In this document: piece after piece, positions 10,786 through 22,600 of the stretch
How the letters are laid out: each line of letters begins with the position of its first letter
Position numbering within the stretch: position 1 is the first letter of the stretch
Assembly: GCA_963576475.1 (NCBI GenBank)
Contig: OY754987.1
Location: 5,926,036 to 5,990,035 of the forward strand
DNA length: 64,000 nt
Direction of reading: 5' to 3'
Source: Molanna angustata
Taxonomy: Eukaryota; Arthropoda; Insecta; Trichoptera; Molannidae
Notes under the pieces: model-generated
What the model was told of the DNA's origin: nothing
The model's database searches: none
The model's input: only the letters and a program-made list of their open reading frames with translations
Position numbers and translations under genes: made by a program

Positions 10786-11199
10786 ATCATCTGCAATAAT
10801 TGATTTATTGAAATACTACGAACCTCAGGTTAGGATTTACTGACAAAAATGTTGATAAAATTATATAATTTAAAACAAGGTAAAATCTAAAACAATTGCA
10901 ATTTCGATAAAATTAGTATTGATAGTAGAATTATAATGCACTTTCATTTATTTCACCGGAACGCGTATTAACCTTTTGTTGATTAGGAGGCAAGTACTAC
11001 CTCGCACTTAAAATCTCGTGTTGAATTCAAGGCACGTGTCCTCCAAATGCACACAGTTTAGCAACGCAAACAGTTCCTGCTAATACGTATACTTGGCCAT
11101 AGATAATCTCACGGATCTTGGCTTCATACTTTGCAGAGTATATTTTCTTGAACAAATCGACCCTTGATGAAATAAAAAAAAAAACAGTGGTGTACACAA
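10786..11199. other. Unassigned AT-rich stretch
   Basis: No gene or repeat family is recognised between the truncated SINE and the terminal-exon candidate. Confidence 0.45.
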
Positions 11200-11346
11200 A
11201 GATGTATTTTTATTTAATTTAATTGACAAAGCCGTCTAAGTAACATCAATATAATGGAAGATGATAATGCGAAAAAAATTAACGATTCGACGAAATCGCA
11301 ATTTCCAGCTTCCGGGAACTCTCAAATTGAACGATTCCTTACATCC
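11200..11346 (-). other. Possible terminal exon with poly(A) signal
   Basis: On the minus strand an AAGGCAG acceptor-like site is followed by an open stretch containing FNLRVPGSWKLRFRRIV and a stop, then AATTAAATAAAA, which could serve as a polyadenylation signal. The host exons at 25.3 and 28.2 kb are on the same strand, so a shared gene is possible but not shown. This could be chance. Confidence 0.2.
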
Positions 11347-11959
11347 TGCCTTACAATACATATTATAAAAATGGTCAAGCTATAACTTAACATCCATTAT
11401 TTGGTAGAAGATATATGTATGTAGGCTTAAGACTGTGTTGAAGAATCACAACATATGTAGGTCACGAGATTATTAAATCTTATATGTGCCCGACCTCTCA
11501 AACTTCGTAAATAAATTATATCTATTTATTTTAGCTGTAAAATGTACAGAATAAATTTAATCGACACAGCTTTAAACTCGGATCCAACATAATTATCATA
11601 CAAGAACTCTTTAAGACCAATTGAACACAGGCTAGCAAAAATTTGTAAGAGCTCTGTTTAAAAAAAAACGCGGTGAAGACATAATGTATCTCTTCGGCAA
11701 AACATTTTGTAGTGCTGACGGAAAGTTAAATGATATCATAATAATATAACTGAAACTGACGAGTCAATACAATCAACGGAGATGTTTGCGCCCTTTGGTT
11801 GATATTTTACATAAATTATCAAAATGCATTGCATTATAGGTTCAATAAAAAAGCAATAAATGGATTTCAATGTTTTTTCGTTAACACAATGGAGTTCATA
11901 ATTATAAAGTAAATATTAAATTCATTTATAAAAATAAACACTGTTTTAATCCACAATGA
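11347..11959. other. Unassigned AT-rich stretch
   Basis: I see no gene, tRNA or repeat family member here. Confidence 0.45.
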
Positions 11960-12716
11960 GTACAATTTAATGAGCCTAAGCGCTTTTGCTAGACACAACT
12001 AGAATCTTCAGAGACACAACTTGCATCTTCAGAGACACAACTATCATCTTCAGAGACGCAACTAGAATCTTCAGAGACACAACTTGCATCTTCAGAGACA
12101 CTACTATCATCTTCAGAGACACAACTAGCATCTTCAACAGACACAACTAGCATCTTCAGAGACACAACTTGCATCTTCAGAGACACAACTATCATCTTCA
12201 GAGACGCAACTAGAATCTTCAGAGACACAACTTGCATCTTCAGAGACACTACTATCATCTTCAGAGACACAACTAGCATCTTCAACAGACACAACTAGCA
12301 TCTTCAGAGACACAACTTGCATCTTCAGAGACACAACTATCATCTTCAGAGACGCAACTAGAATCTTCAGAGACACAACTTGCATCTTCAGAGACACTAC
12401 TATCATCTTCAGAGACACAACTAGCATCTTCAACAGACACAACTAGCATCTTCAGAGACACAACTATTATCTTCATAGACACAACTAGCATCTTCAGAGA
12501 CACAACTAGTTTATCAGAGACACAACTAGCGTCTTGAAAGACACAACTAGTATCTTCAGAGACACAACTGGCATCTTCAGACACAACTAGCATCTTCAGA
12601 GACACAACTAGCATCTTCAGAGATACAACTAGCATCATACTTAAGTATAAATTGTGCCTCTGAAGATGCTAGTAGTTGTATTTAGCGAAAGCACTTAGGC
12701 TCATTAAATTGTGAAA
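11960..12716. mobile_element. Foldback element filled by a 21-bp minisatellite
   Basis: The left end AATTTAATGAGCCTAAGCGC (about 11966) is mirrored at the right end (AAGCACTTAGGCTCATTAAA, near 12690). Almost everything between is a 21-bp repeat of the type ATCTTCAGAGACACAACTAGC. The same minisatellite strand runs through most of the interior, then turns over near 12640-12675. The serine-rich and valine-rich open frames over it are by-products of the 21-base period. Confidence 0.75.
11990..12640. repeat. 21-bp minisatellite with 148-bp higher-order unit
   Basis: The basic unit is 21 bases. A marker unit with an insertion (CTTCAACAGACACAACTAGC) recurs at about 12130, 12278 and 12426, so seven units form a 148-base higher-order repeat, present about three times. 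The right-hand end is less regular. Confidence 0.85.
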
Positions 12717-13084
12717 TAAGTTAAAAAATACAGTTTGTTTCTGCTCACTATTATAGACTATCTTACGGCGATTGTTGCCATAGATAGTTGCCGAGTCATT
12801 ATCCTAACCTGTTCCCAGTGTTTCCTGTTAAAAGTATAATATATAAGTAAGTATATATTGCACCTAAATGTTTGTTACTTGATCGCGTGGGATATGAACC
12901 TGGTGTCTGTGTGTGTGTGTGTGTGGGTAGATCTCGCACTGTGCTGAAATTCTTAGGGTACTACAAAATAAATCTTATGACAACATGTTGAGCAATCCTG
13001 TCCCTATCCTTACACTAAAGGCTTTTGGAAGAAATTGCCCGATGGCAATAAGCCCACCAGTGTGAATTATATTTTTATTGTCAA
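12717..13084. other. Unassigned stretch with (GT)n and SINE tail fragment
   Basis: It contains a short (TG)n run near 12907. GAAGAAATTGCCCGATGGCAATAAG near 13030 resembles the tail of SINE family 3. No gene is seen. Confidence 0.45.
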
Positions 13085-13390
13085 ACATTTTTAACATCTC
13101 AATAGAGACGAAGTTGGGATATTATAGAAGAAACAGGAACTCAAGGCATCTACAGGACTTACGACCTGTCATCGGCTGGTTTACGTGATCACTTTATGCG
13201 CTTGCGCAACGTTCACCAATTATGCCTTCTTATTGAGTTCCCTTATCAATGTAAATTTTGAAAGTTCTATATATTTGAATAATGTGTAACAATTCACCTG
13301 AAAATAAGGAATTATACTATTGCCATCTATGAAGTAACGAAGAAACCTTTTTTTGTAACGCCATCTATTGAGAAATTAGTTTATTTGTAA
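13085..13390 (-). repeat. Dispersed repeat family C, copy
   Basis: It contains CTTACGACCTGTCATCGGCTG and CTTTATGCGCTTGCGCAACG, shared in the opposite orientation with 32770-33190. It extends to CGCCATCTATTGAG. It is non-coding. Confidence 0.65.
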
Positions 13391-13606
13391 GGGCTGTTAT
13401 TTCTACTTGTTATTTTTATTTATTTTTATACTTACTTACATATATTTTTATATTGGTTATTGTAATAATAATAATAATACCTAATACATATATTTTTTAC
13501 ATTGTCTGATAGGTATTTATTTTTTTCTGAAGTGTTTTTTACCTGCTTTGTTTTTTTTTTTTTTATTTTTGTTTAATATATTTTAGGTCATTTATATGAT
13601 TTTATA
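13391..13606. other. Low-complexity AT-rich stretch
   Basis: T-rich runs and ATAATAATAATA. No gene is seen. Confidence 0.5.
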
Positions 13607-13822
13607 TTACCTACTTCTCGAGCAACTAACAGATACTATGTCAAATATTAATTTAACACGCATCCATTAACACGTTGTCACATTCTGGAGACTTACGATA
13701 TTAATCGTCTAACAAACCCAGACTGAAAACACAATTAAAAACTGTGTCTCCATCGGGAATCGAACCCGGGACCTTTGGATCAGCAGTCAGATACCCAACC
13801 AACTGAGCCACTAATGCCGATT
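13607..13822 (-). mobile_element. tRNA-derived SINE family 1, full copy
   Basis: Read on minus, the head has an A-box (TGGCTCAGTTGG) and a B-box (GGTTCGATTCC) as in RNA polymerase III promoters, followed by the family-1 body and a T/A-rich tail. It is the most complete family-1 copy in the window. Confidence 0.75.
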
Positions 13823-14324
13823 TAACTCTAATTTATGTAACTGATATGATTTTAACGTACATATTTTGTTTTTTTTTTATCTCGGTTAAGCAATTTTTGT
13901 AAATGCTCACGAGCAGAGGAGTGTTGTTCCATAAAATTGTAAAAAAAAATATATATGACTTATGACGTAAAAAAATTGTCTGGCAGGTCTATCTGAAGGT
14001 CGTTGTTCTGTCGCAGACTGTCTGTCTGGTATGGATTTTTTGTTGGCAAAGTCGTTTTATATATATCACGTCCAAAACTATATAAATTATTGAGAACGAT
14101 CTCGGCCAAAATACAAAAATGGGGTCCTGTCCGAGGTCATATACCAGAAGTAGTTTATAATGATTTCACCATATATAGAATCTGCAGGAATTTTGCCTTA
14201 AGACGGGTTTTTGTGTATTACCTATCGTGTATTTTTTTCTCTGCATCGCAATACACACAATGTGGAAAAGTGGAGTCATGCTTTTTTTGACAAACTTTTC
14301 AATATCTCAATAGAGACGAAGTAG
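13823..14324. other. Unassigned stretch
   Basis: An open frame of 95 codons (14003-14290, +) has no recognisable motif. A family C scrap (TCTCAATAGAGACGAAGT) lies at about 14307. Confidence 0.4.
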
Positions 14325-14523
14325 AAACCAACAAACGCATTTCACTAGGCAAGCAAATGAACTGGACTTCTCTGTGACTATAATGAAAACCTAGTGGCTG
14401 TTTTTGAAATCTGCATTAATTCATTTCCAAAAGAATATAACTCTGCATACTAGAAGCCAACAAACGCGTTTCACTAGGCAACCAAATGAACTTAACTCTC
14501 TGTGCCTATAATGAAAACCTCGT
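14325..14523 (+). repeat. Short direct repeat pair
   Basis: ACAAACGCATTTCACTAGGC at about 14331 and its near-copy at about 14460 are each followed by CAAATGAACT and TATAATGAAAACCT. The two copies of about 70 bases are 130 bases apart. Confidence 0.6.
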
Positions 14524-14830
14524 TTGGACAGAGACGTGAAGGAGTCATTGCTCCTAGAACATTCAATAAGCTCGAAAAAAAATTGCTACGACGGCTGCAA
14601 GCTATTGGAGAGAGTTCATATATATAGACATAGTCTGGACTTCGGGGCTGTGAACGGTGATCCTGTTGAATCTTCATAATTAGCTGTCTTTGGCACAGTA
14701 TCTGCAAGATTTGAGAGTCCTCCGGACTCTTCTTATGTTCTTTACGTGTTCTTTCATGGCTGTGTTCAGATTTAACGCTCGACGTCGGGCGTCGAATGTA
14801 CCTGCAGTTGCAGATTATGGCGTTTCTCAC
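14492..14830 (-). CDS. Open frame of unknown nature, 112 codons
   Basis: The predicted product is rich in Ser, Arg, Gln and His, with SEHSHERTRKEHKKSPEDSQ near its start. It has no hydrophobic segment and no motif I recognise. Its 3' part overlaps the short direct repeat. It could be an eroded mobile-element ORF or chance. Confidence 0.15.
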   Translation of the reverse strand: MRNAIICNCRYIRRPTSSVKSEHSHERTRKEHKKSPEDSQILQILCQRQLIMKIQQDHRSQPRSPDYVYIYELSPIACSRRSNFFSSLLNVLGAMTPSRLCPNEVFIIGTES

Positions 14831-15714
14831 ACCAATCTTACCTGAACGCTTTTGAGCGGCGTTTCAATCAGAACGCTGCAACCGCTGTTTTAAATGTCAA
14901 ATGTTATTTATCATACATGTCTCTTTTTAGGTTATATTTTCATCGAAAGACAACAACTGAGCAGTGGTGTAAATAATGATCTCTGACCTTTTATTGGAAA
15001 TCGTTGAATGATATTTTTATAAATTAACCTCTATGTGAATGCATATTGTCATCATAAATAATGTCAACTGACTTATTAGATACCACAGAAACAAACAGAA
15101 GTCATCATTCCACAGATAAAATAGAAGTCAACAGATACTATAAGTGTCAAAGCGTTTTTCACGTGACAACTTTACCGAGCGTTTGGTGCGTACACACGAT
15201 GTTCAATGTGAACGCCATGGAGTGTCTTTCGAGCATTTTTTTTTCGATCATTATGAATGGCTTGGAGCGTTCACTAAGTGCGCTCGGCGTTCGTTGTGAA
15301 CGCAACCCAGAGAGGGGCCGTTATTATGCCCCATTAGCAGAGAGGGTTGTGGTGGGGAAATAAAAACTAATAATTACAGCAAAATATGAACAATCAATCA
15401 TCATCATCACATAAACGACTCCACAATTAAAGATCGAAATAACAGAGATCTAGAATAGATCTTAAAGATCAAATAGATCAAGATCCATAAAACAAAACAA
15501 TATAATAAATCTTAACAGAGGTGAAAGGCGAAACTACTGATTGACATAATTGCCCGGGGCAATGTATGACCTCGGGGGTCATTTTTTACTATCACAACAT
15601 TAATGAATGATATAAAAAAAACGGTGAACTAGAATAGACAAGAATGAGTAAAAAAAAAACAATGATAAATGTTGTAAAACAAGTCATAATCAAAATCCCA
15701 AACACTTTTCATTA
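14831..15714. other. Unassigned stretch with GCGTTC/GAACGC-rich ends
   Basis: GAACGC and GCGTTC words cluster at 14850-14890 and 15175-15305, suggesting a decayed MITE, but I could not fix its ends. No gene is seen. A palindrome TTGCCCGGGGCAA sits at about 15551. Confidence 0.35.
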
Positions 15715-15845
15715 ATTCATTCGCATCATCACAGCATATCCCGCTATGTAAAGTAACCAACGACAGGTGTGCGGGTGCACAAAATGAAGCACGTCACATG
15801 CACGTATCCCAACACACCGGTATCGTCTCATCTAAAATGACACTA
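15715..15845 (-). repeat. Dispersed repeat family A, copy
   Basis: It carries TTCGCATCATCACAGCATATCC and GCACGTATCCCAACACACC, as in the copies near 16090 and 720. Confidence 0.5.
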
Positions 15846-15861
15846 TATAATTTTTTATGTA

Positions 15862-16038
15862 GATTCTCGGGCAACTAACAGGTTCTATGTCAAATAATTA
15901 TTTAACACGCACGATAATAATTGTCTCACAGATCCAGTCTGAAAACACAAGCAAAAACTGTGCTTCCATCGGGAATCGAACCCAGGATTCTTGGATCAGC
16001 AGTCAGATACCTAACCAACTGAGCCACGAAGGCCGACT
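15862..16038 (-). mobile_element. tRNA-derived SINE family 1
   Basis: On minus it has the A-box/B-box head (GGTTCGATTCCCGATGGAAG) and a shortened body ending at the ACCTGTTAGTTGCCCGAGAA block. Part of the body is deleted relative to the copy at 13607-13822. Confidence 0.7.
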
Positions 16039-16044
16039 ATAATT

Positions 16045-16465
<421 letters not shown>

Positions 16466-16653
16466 TCATTGTTTCATAAGATCTAACAATTGTATTTTAG
16501 GCAAATAATTATGTATAACAATGTTATCAAATCCGAAAATTCTAGTTATACAATATTCAAAACGGCTATAAATTAATTTTAAAACATATTAGATTTAAAA
16601 CCTTCCGATACGATAAACAATACAACAGCAAAAATTGAAATAATATATAGTAT
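16466..16653. other. Left flank of the 87-bp array
   Basis: AT-rich. The last 100 bases continue, without a break, a reading frame that runs into the first array unit; see the finding on a possible ubiquitin-like frame. Confidence 0.5.
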
Positions 16654-19600
16654 ACATACAGCAGCAGATAATATACTTTCTAAAGTTGACAATAGAGTGA
16701 AACAACATGTTGCGTCAGATACTATGTAAGTAAAGAGTCAACATACAGCAGCAGATAATATACTTTCTAAAGTTGACAATAGAGTGAAACAACATGTTGC
16801 GTCAGATACTATGTAAGTAAAGAGTCAACATACAGCAGCAGATAATATACTTTCTAAAGTTGACAATAGAGTGAAACAACATGTTGCGTCAGATACTATG
16901 TAAGTAAAGAGTCAACATACAGCAGCAGATAATATACTTTCTAAAGTTGACAATAGAGTGAAACAACATGTTGCGTCAGATACTATGTAAGTAAAGAGTC
17001 AACATACAGCAGCAGATAATATACTTTCTAAAGTTGACAATAGAGTGAAACAACATGTTGCGTCAGATACTATGTAAGTAAAGAGTCAACATACAGCAGC
17101 AGATAATATACTTTCTAAAGTTGACAATAGAGTGAAACAACATGTTGCGTCAGATACTATGTAAGTAAAGAGTCAACATACAGCAGCAGATAATATACTT
17201 TCTAAAGTTGACAATAGAGTGAAACAACATGTTGCGTCAGATACTATGTAAGTAAAGAGTCAACATACAGCAGCAGATAATATACTTTCTAAAGTTGACA
17301 ATAGAGTGAAACAACATGTTGCGTCAGATACTATGTAAGTAAAGAGTCAAAAATACAGCAGCAGATAATATACTTTCTAAAGTTGACAATAGAGTGAAAC
17401 AACATGTTGCGTCAGATACTATGTAAGTAAAGAGTCAAAAATACAGCAGCAGATAATATACTTTCTAAAGTTGACAATAGAGTGAAACAACATGTTGCGT
17501 CAGATACTATGTAAGTAAAGAGTCAACATACAGCAGCAGATAATATACTTTCTAAAGTTGACAATAGAGTGAAACAACATGTTGCGTCAGATACTATGTA
17601 AGTAAAGAGTCAACATACAGCAGCAGATAATATACTTTCTAAAGTTGACAATAGAGTGAAACAACATGTTGCGTCAGATACTATGTAAGTAAAGAGTCAA
17701 CATACAGCAGCAGATAATATACTTTCTAAAGTTGACAATAGAGTGAAACAACATGTTGCGTCAGATACTATGTAAGTAAAGAGTCAAAAATACAGCAGCA
17801 GATAATATACTTTCTAAAGTTGACAATAGAGTGAAACAACATGTTGCGTCAGATACTATGTAAGTAAAGAGTCAACATACAGCAGCAGATAATATACTTT
17901 CTAAAGTTGACAATAGAGTGAAACAACATGTTGCGTCAGATACTATGTAAGTAAAGAGTCAAAAATACAGCAGCAGATAATATACTTTCTAAAGTTGACA
18001 ATAGAGTGAAACAACATGTTGCGTCAGATACTATGTAAGTAAAGAGTCAACATACAGCAGCAGATAATATACTTTCTAAAGTTGACAATAGAGTGAAACA
18101 ACATGTTGCGTCAGATACTATGTAAGTAAAGAGTCAAAAATACAGCAGCAGATAATATACTTTCTAAAGTTGACAATAGAGTGAAACAACATGTTGCGTC
18201 AGATACTATGTAAGTAAAGAGTCAACATACAGCAGCAGATAATATACTTTCTAAAGTTGACAATAGAGTGAAACAACATGTTGCGTCAGATACTATGTAA
18301 GTAAAGAGTCAAAAATACAGCAGCAGATAATATACTTTCTAAAGTTGACAATAGAGTGAAACAACATGTTGCGTCAGATACTATGTAAGTAAAGAGTCAA
18401 CATACAGCAGCAGATAATATACTTTCTAAAGTTGACAATAGAGTGAAACAACATGTTGCGTCAGATACTATGTAAGTAAAGAGTCAAAAATACAGCAGCA
18501 GATAATATACTTTCTAAAGTTGACAATAGAGTGAAACAACATGTTGCGTCAGATACTATGTAAGTAAAGAGTCAACATACAGCAGCAGATAATATACTTT
18601 CTAAAGTTGACAATAGAGTGAAACAACATGTTGCGTCAGATACTATGTAAGTAAAGAGTCAAAAATACAGCAGCAGATAATATACTTTCTAAAGTTGACA
18701 ATAGAGTGAAACAACATGTTGCGTCAGATACTATGTAAGTAAAGAGTCAACATACAGCAGCAGATAATATACTTTCTAAAGTTGACAATAGAGTGAAACA
18801 ACATGTTGCGTCAGATACTATGTAAGTAAAGAGTCAAAAATACAGCAGCAGATAATATACTTTCTAAAGTTGACAATAGAGTGAAACAACATGTTGCGTC
18901 AGATACTATGTAAGTAAAGAGTCAACATACAGCAGCAGATAATATACTTTCTAAAGTTGACAATAGAGTGAAACAACATGTTGCGTCAGATACTATGTAA
19001 GTAAAGAGTCAAAAATACAGCAGCAGATAATATACTTTCTAAAGTTGACAATAGAGTGAAACAACATGTTGCGTCAGATACTATGTAAGTAAAGAGTCAA
19101 CATACAGCAGCAGATAATATACTTTCTAAAGTTGACAATAGAGTGAAACAACATGTTGCGTCAGATACTATGTAAGTAAAGAGTCAAAAATACAGCAGCA
19201 GATAATATACTTTCTAAAGTTGACAATAGAGTGAAACAACATGTTGCGTCAGATACTATGTAAGTAAAGAGTCAACATACAGCAGCAGATAATATACTTT
19301 CTAAAGTTGACAATAGAGTGAAACAACATGTTGCGTCAGATACTATGTAAGTAAAGAGTCAACATACAGCAGCAGATAATATACTTTCTAAAGTTGACAA
19401 TAGAGTGAAACAACATGTTGCGTCAGATACTATGTAAGTAAAGAGTCAAAAATACAGCAGCAGATAATATACTTTCTAAAGTTGACAATAGAGTGAAACA
19501 ACATGTTGCGTCAGATACTATGTAAGTAAAGAGTCAACATACAGCAGCAGATAATATACTTTCTAAAGTTGACAATAGAGTGAAACAACATGTTGCGTCA

Positions 19601-22600
19601 GATACTATGTAAGTAAAGAGTCAAAAATACAGCAGCAGATAATATACTTTCTAAAGTTGACAATAGAGTGAAACAACATGTTGCGTCAGATACTATGTAA
19701 GTAAAGAGTCAACATACAGCAGCAGATAATATACTTTCTAAAGTTGACAATAGAGTGAAACAACATGTTGCGTCAGATACTATGTAAGTAAAGAGTCAAA
19801 AATACAGCAGCAGATAATATACTTTCTAAAGTTGACAATAGAGTGAAACAACATGTTGCGTCAGATACTATGTAAGTAAAGAGTCAACATACAGCAGCAG
19901 ATAATATACTTTCTAAAGTTGACAATAGAGTGAAACAACATGTTGCGTCAGATACTATGTAAGTAAAGAGTCAACATACAGCAGCAGATAATATACTTTC
20001 TAAAGTTGACAATAGAGTGAAACAACATGTTGCGTCAGATACTATGTAAGTAAAGAGTCAACATACAGCAGCAGATAATATACTTTCTAAAGTTGACAAT
20101 AGAGTGAAACAACATGTTGCGTCAGATACTATGTAAGTAAAGAGTCAAAAATACAGCAGCAGATAATATACTTTCTAAAGTTGACAATAGAGTGAAACAA
20201 CATGTTGCGTCAGATACTATGTAAGTAAAGAGTCAACATACAGCAGCAGATAATATACTTTCTAAAGTTGACAATAGAGTGAAACAACATGTTGCGTCAG
20301 ATACTATGTAAGTAAAGAGTCAAAAATACAGCAGCAGATAATATACTTTCTAAAGTTGACAATAGAGTGAAACAACATGTTGCGTCAGATACTATGTAAG
20401 TAAAGAGTCAACATACAGCAGCAGATAATATACTTTCTAAAGTTGACAATAGAGTGAAACAACATGTTGCGTCAGATACTATGTAAGTAAAGAGTCAACA
20501 TACAGCAGCAGATAATATACTTTCTAAAGTTGACAATAGAGTGAAACAACATGTTGCGTCAGATACTATGTAAGTAAAGAGTCAACATACAGCAGCAGAT
20601 AATATACTTTCTAAAGTTGACAATAGAGTGAAACAACATGTTGCGTCAGATACTATGTAAGTAAAGAGTCAACATACAGCAGCAGATAATATACTTTCTA
20701 AAGTTGACAATAGAGTGAAACAACATGTTGCGTCAGATACTATGTAAGTAAAGAGTCAACATACAGCAGCAGATAATATACTTTCTAAAGTTGACAATAG
20801 AGTGAAACAACATGTTGCGTCAGATACTATGTAAGTAAAGAGTCAACATACAGCAGCAGATAATATACTTTCTAAAGTTGACAATAGAGTGAAACAACAT
20901 GTTGCGTCAGATACTATGTAAGTAAAGAGTCAAAAATACAGCAGCAGATAATATACTTTCTAAAGTTGACAATAGAGTGAAACAACATGTTGCGTCAGAT
21001 ACTATGTAAGTAAAGAGTCAACATACAGCAGCAGATAATATACTTTCTAAAGTTGACAATAGAGTGAAACAACATGTTGCGTCAGATACTATGTAAGTAA
21101 AGAGTCAACATACAGCAGCAGATAATATACTTTCTAAAGTTGACAATAGAGTGAAACAACATGTTGCGTCAGATACTATGTAAGTAAAGAGTCAAAAATA
21201 CAGCAGCAGATAATATACTTTCTAAAGTTGACAATAGAGTGAAACAACATGTTGCGTCAGATACTATGTAAGTAAAGAGTCAACATACAGCAGCAGATAA
21301 TATACTTTCTAAAGTTGACAATAGAGTGAAACAACATGTTGCGTCAGATACTATGTAAGTAAAGAGTCAACATACAGCAGCAGATAATATACTTTCTAAA
21401 GTTGACAATAGAGTGAAACAACATGTTGCGTCAGATACTATGTAAGTAAAGAGTCAACATACAGCAGCAGATAATATACTTTCTAAAGTTGACAATAGAG
21501 TGAAACAACATGTTGCGTCAGATACTATGTAAGTAAAGAGTCAACATACAGCAGCAGATAATATACTTTCTAAAGTTGACAATAGAGTGAAACAACATGT
21601 TGCGTCAGATACTATGTAAGTAAAGAGTCAACATACAGCAGCAGATAATATACTTTCTAAAGTTGACAATAGAGTGAAACAACATGTTGCGTCAGATACT
21701 ATGTAAGTAAAGAGTCAACATACAGCAGCAGATAATATACTTTCTAAAGTTGACAATAGAGTGAAACAACATGTTGCGTCAGATACTATGTAAGTAAAGA
21801 GTCAACATACAGCAGCAGATAATATACTTTCTAAAGTTGACAATAGAGTGAAACAACATGTTGCGTCAGATACTATGTAAGTAAAGAGTCAACATACAGC
21901 AGCAGATAATATACTTTCTAAAGTTGACAATAGAGTGAAACAACATGTTGCGTCAGATACTATGTAAGTAAAGAGTCAAAAATACAGCAGCAGATAATAT
22001 ACTTTCTAAAGTTGACAATAGAGTGAAACAACATGTTGCGTCAGATACTATGTAAGTAAAGAGTCAACATACAGCAGCAGATAATATACTTTCTAAAGTT
22101 GACAATAGAGTGAAACAACATGTTGCGTCAGATACTATGTAAGTAAAGAGTCAACATACAGCAGCAGATAATATACTTTCTAAAGTTGACAATAGAGTGA
22201 AACAACATGTTGCGTCAGATACTATGTAAGTAAAGAGTCAACATACAGCAGCAGATAATATACTTTCTAAAGTTGACAATAGAGTGAAACAACATGTTGC
22301 GTCAGATACTATGTAAGTAAAGAGTCAACATACAGCAGCAGATAATATACTTTCTAAAGTTGACAATAGAGTGAAACAACATGTTGCGTCAGATACTATG
22401 TAAGTAAAGAGTCAACATACAGCAGCAGATAATATACTTTCTAAAGTTGACAATAGAGTGAAACAACATGTTGCGTCAGATACTATGTAAGTAAAGAGTC
22501 AACATACAGCAGCAGATAATATACTTTCTAAAGTTGACAATAGAGTGAAACAACATGTTGCGTCAGATACTATGTAAGTAAAGAGTCAACATACAGCAGC

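Noticed and set aside
11989..12638. Overlapping minus-strand frames rich in Ser-Glu-Asp/Val-Leu-Lys
   Set aside because: The period of 21 bases is a multiple of three, so any frame without a stop stays open; they change frame at each longer unit and have no unique sequence.
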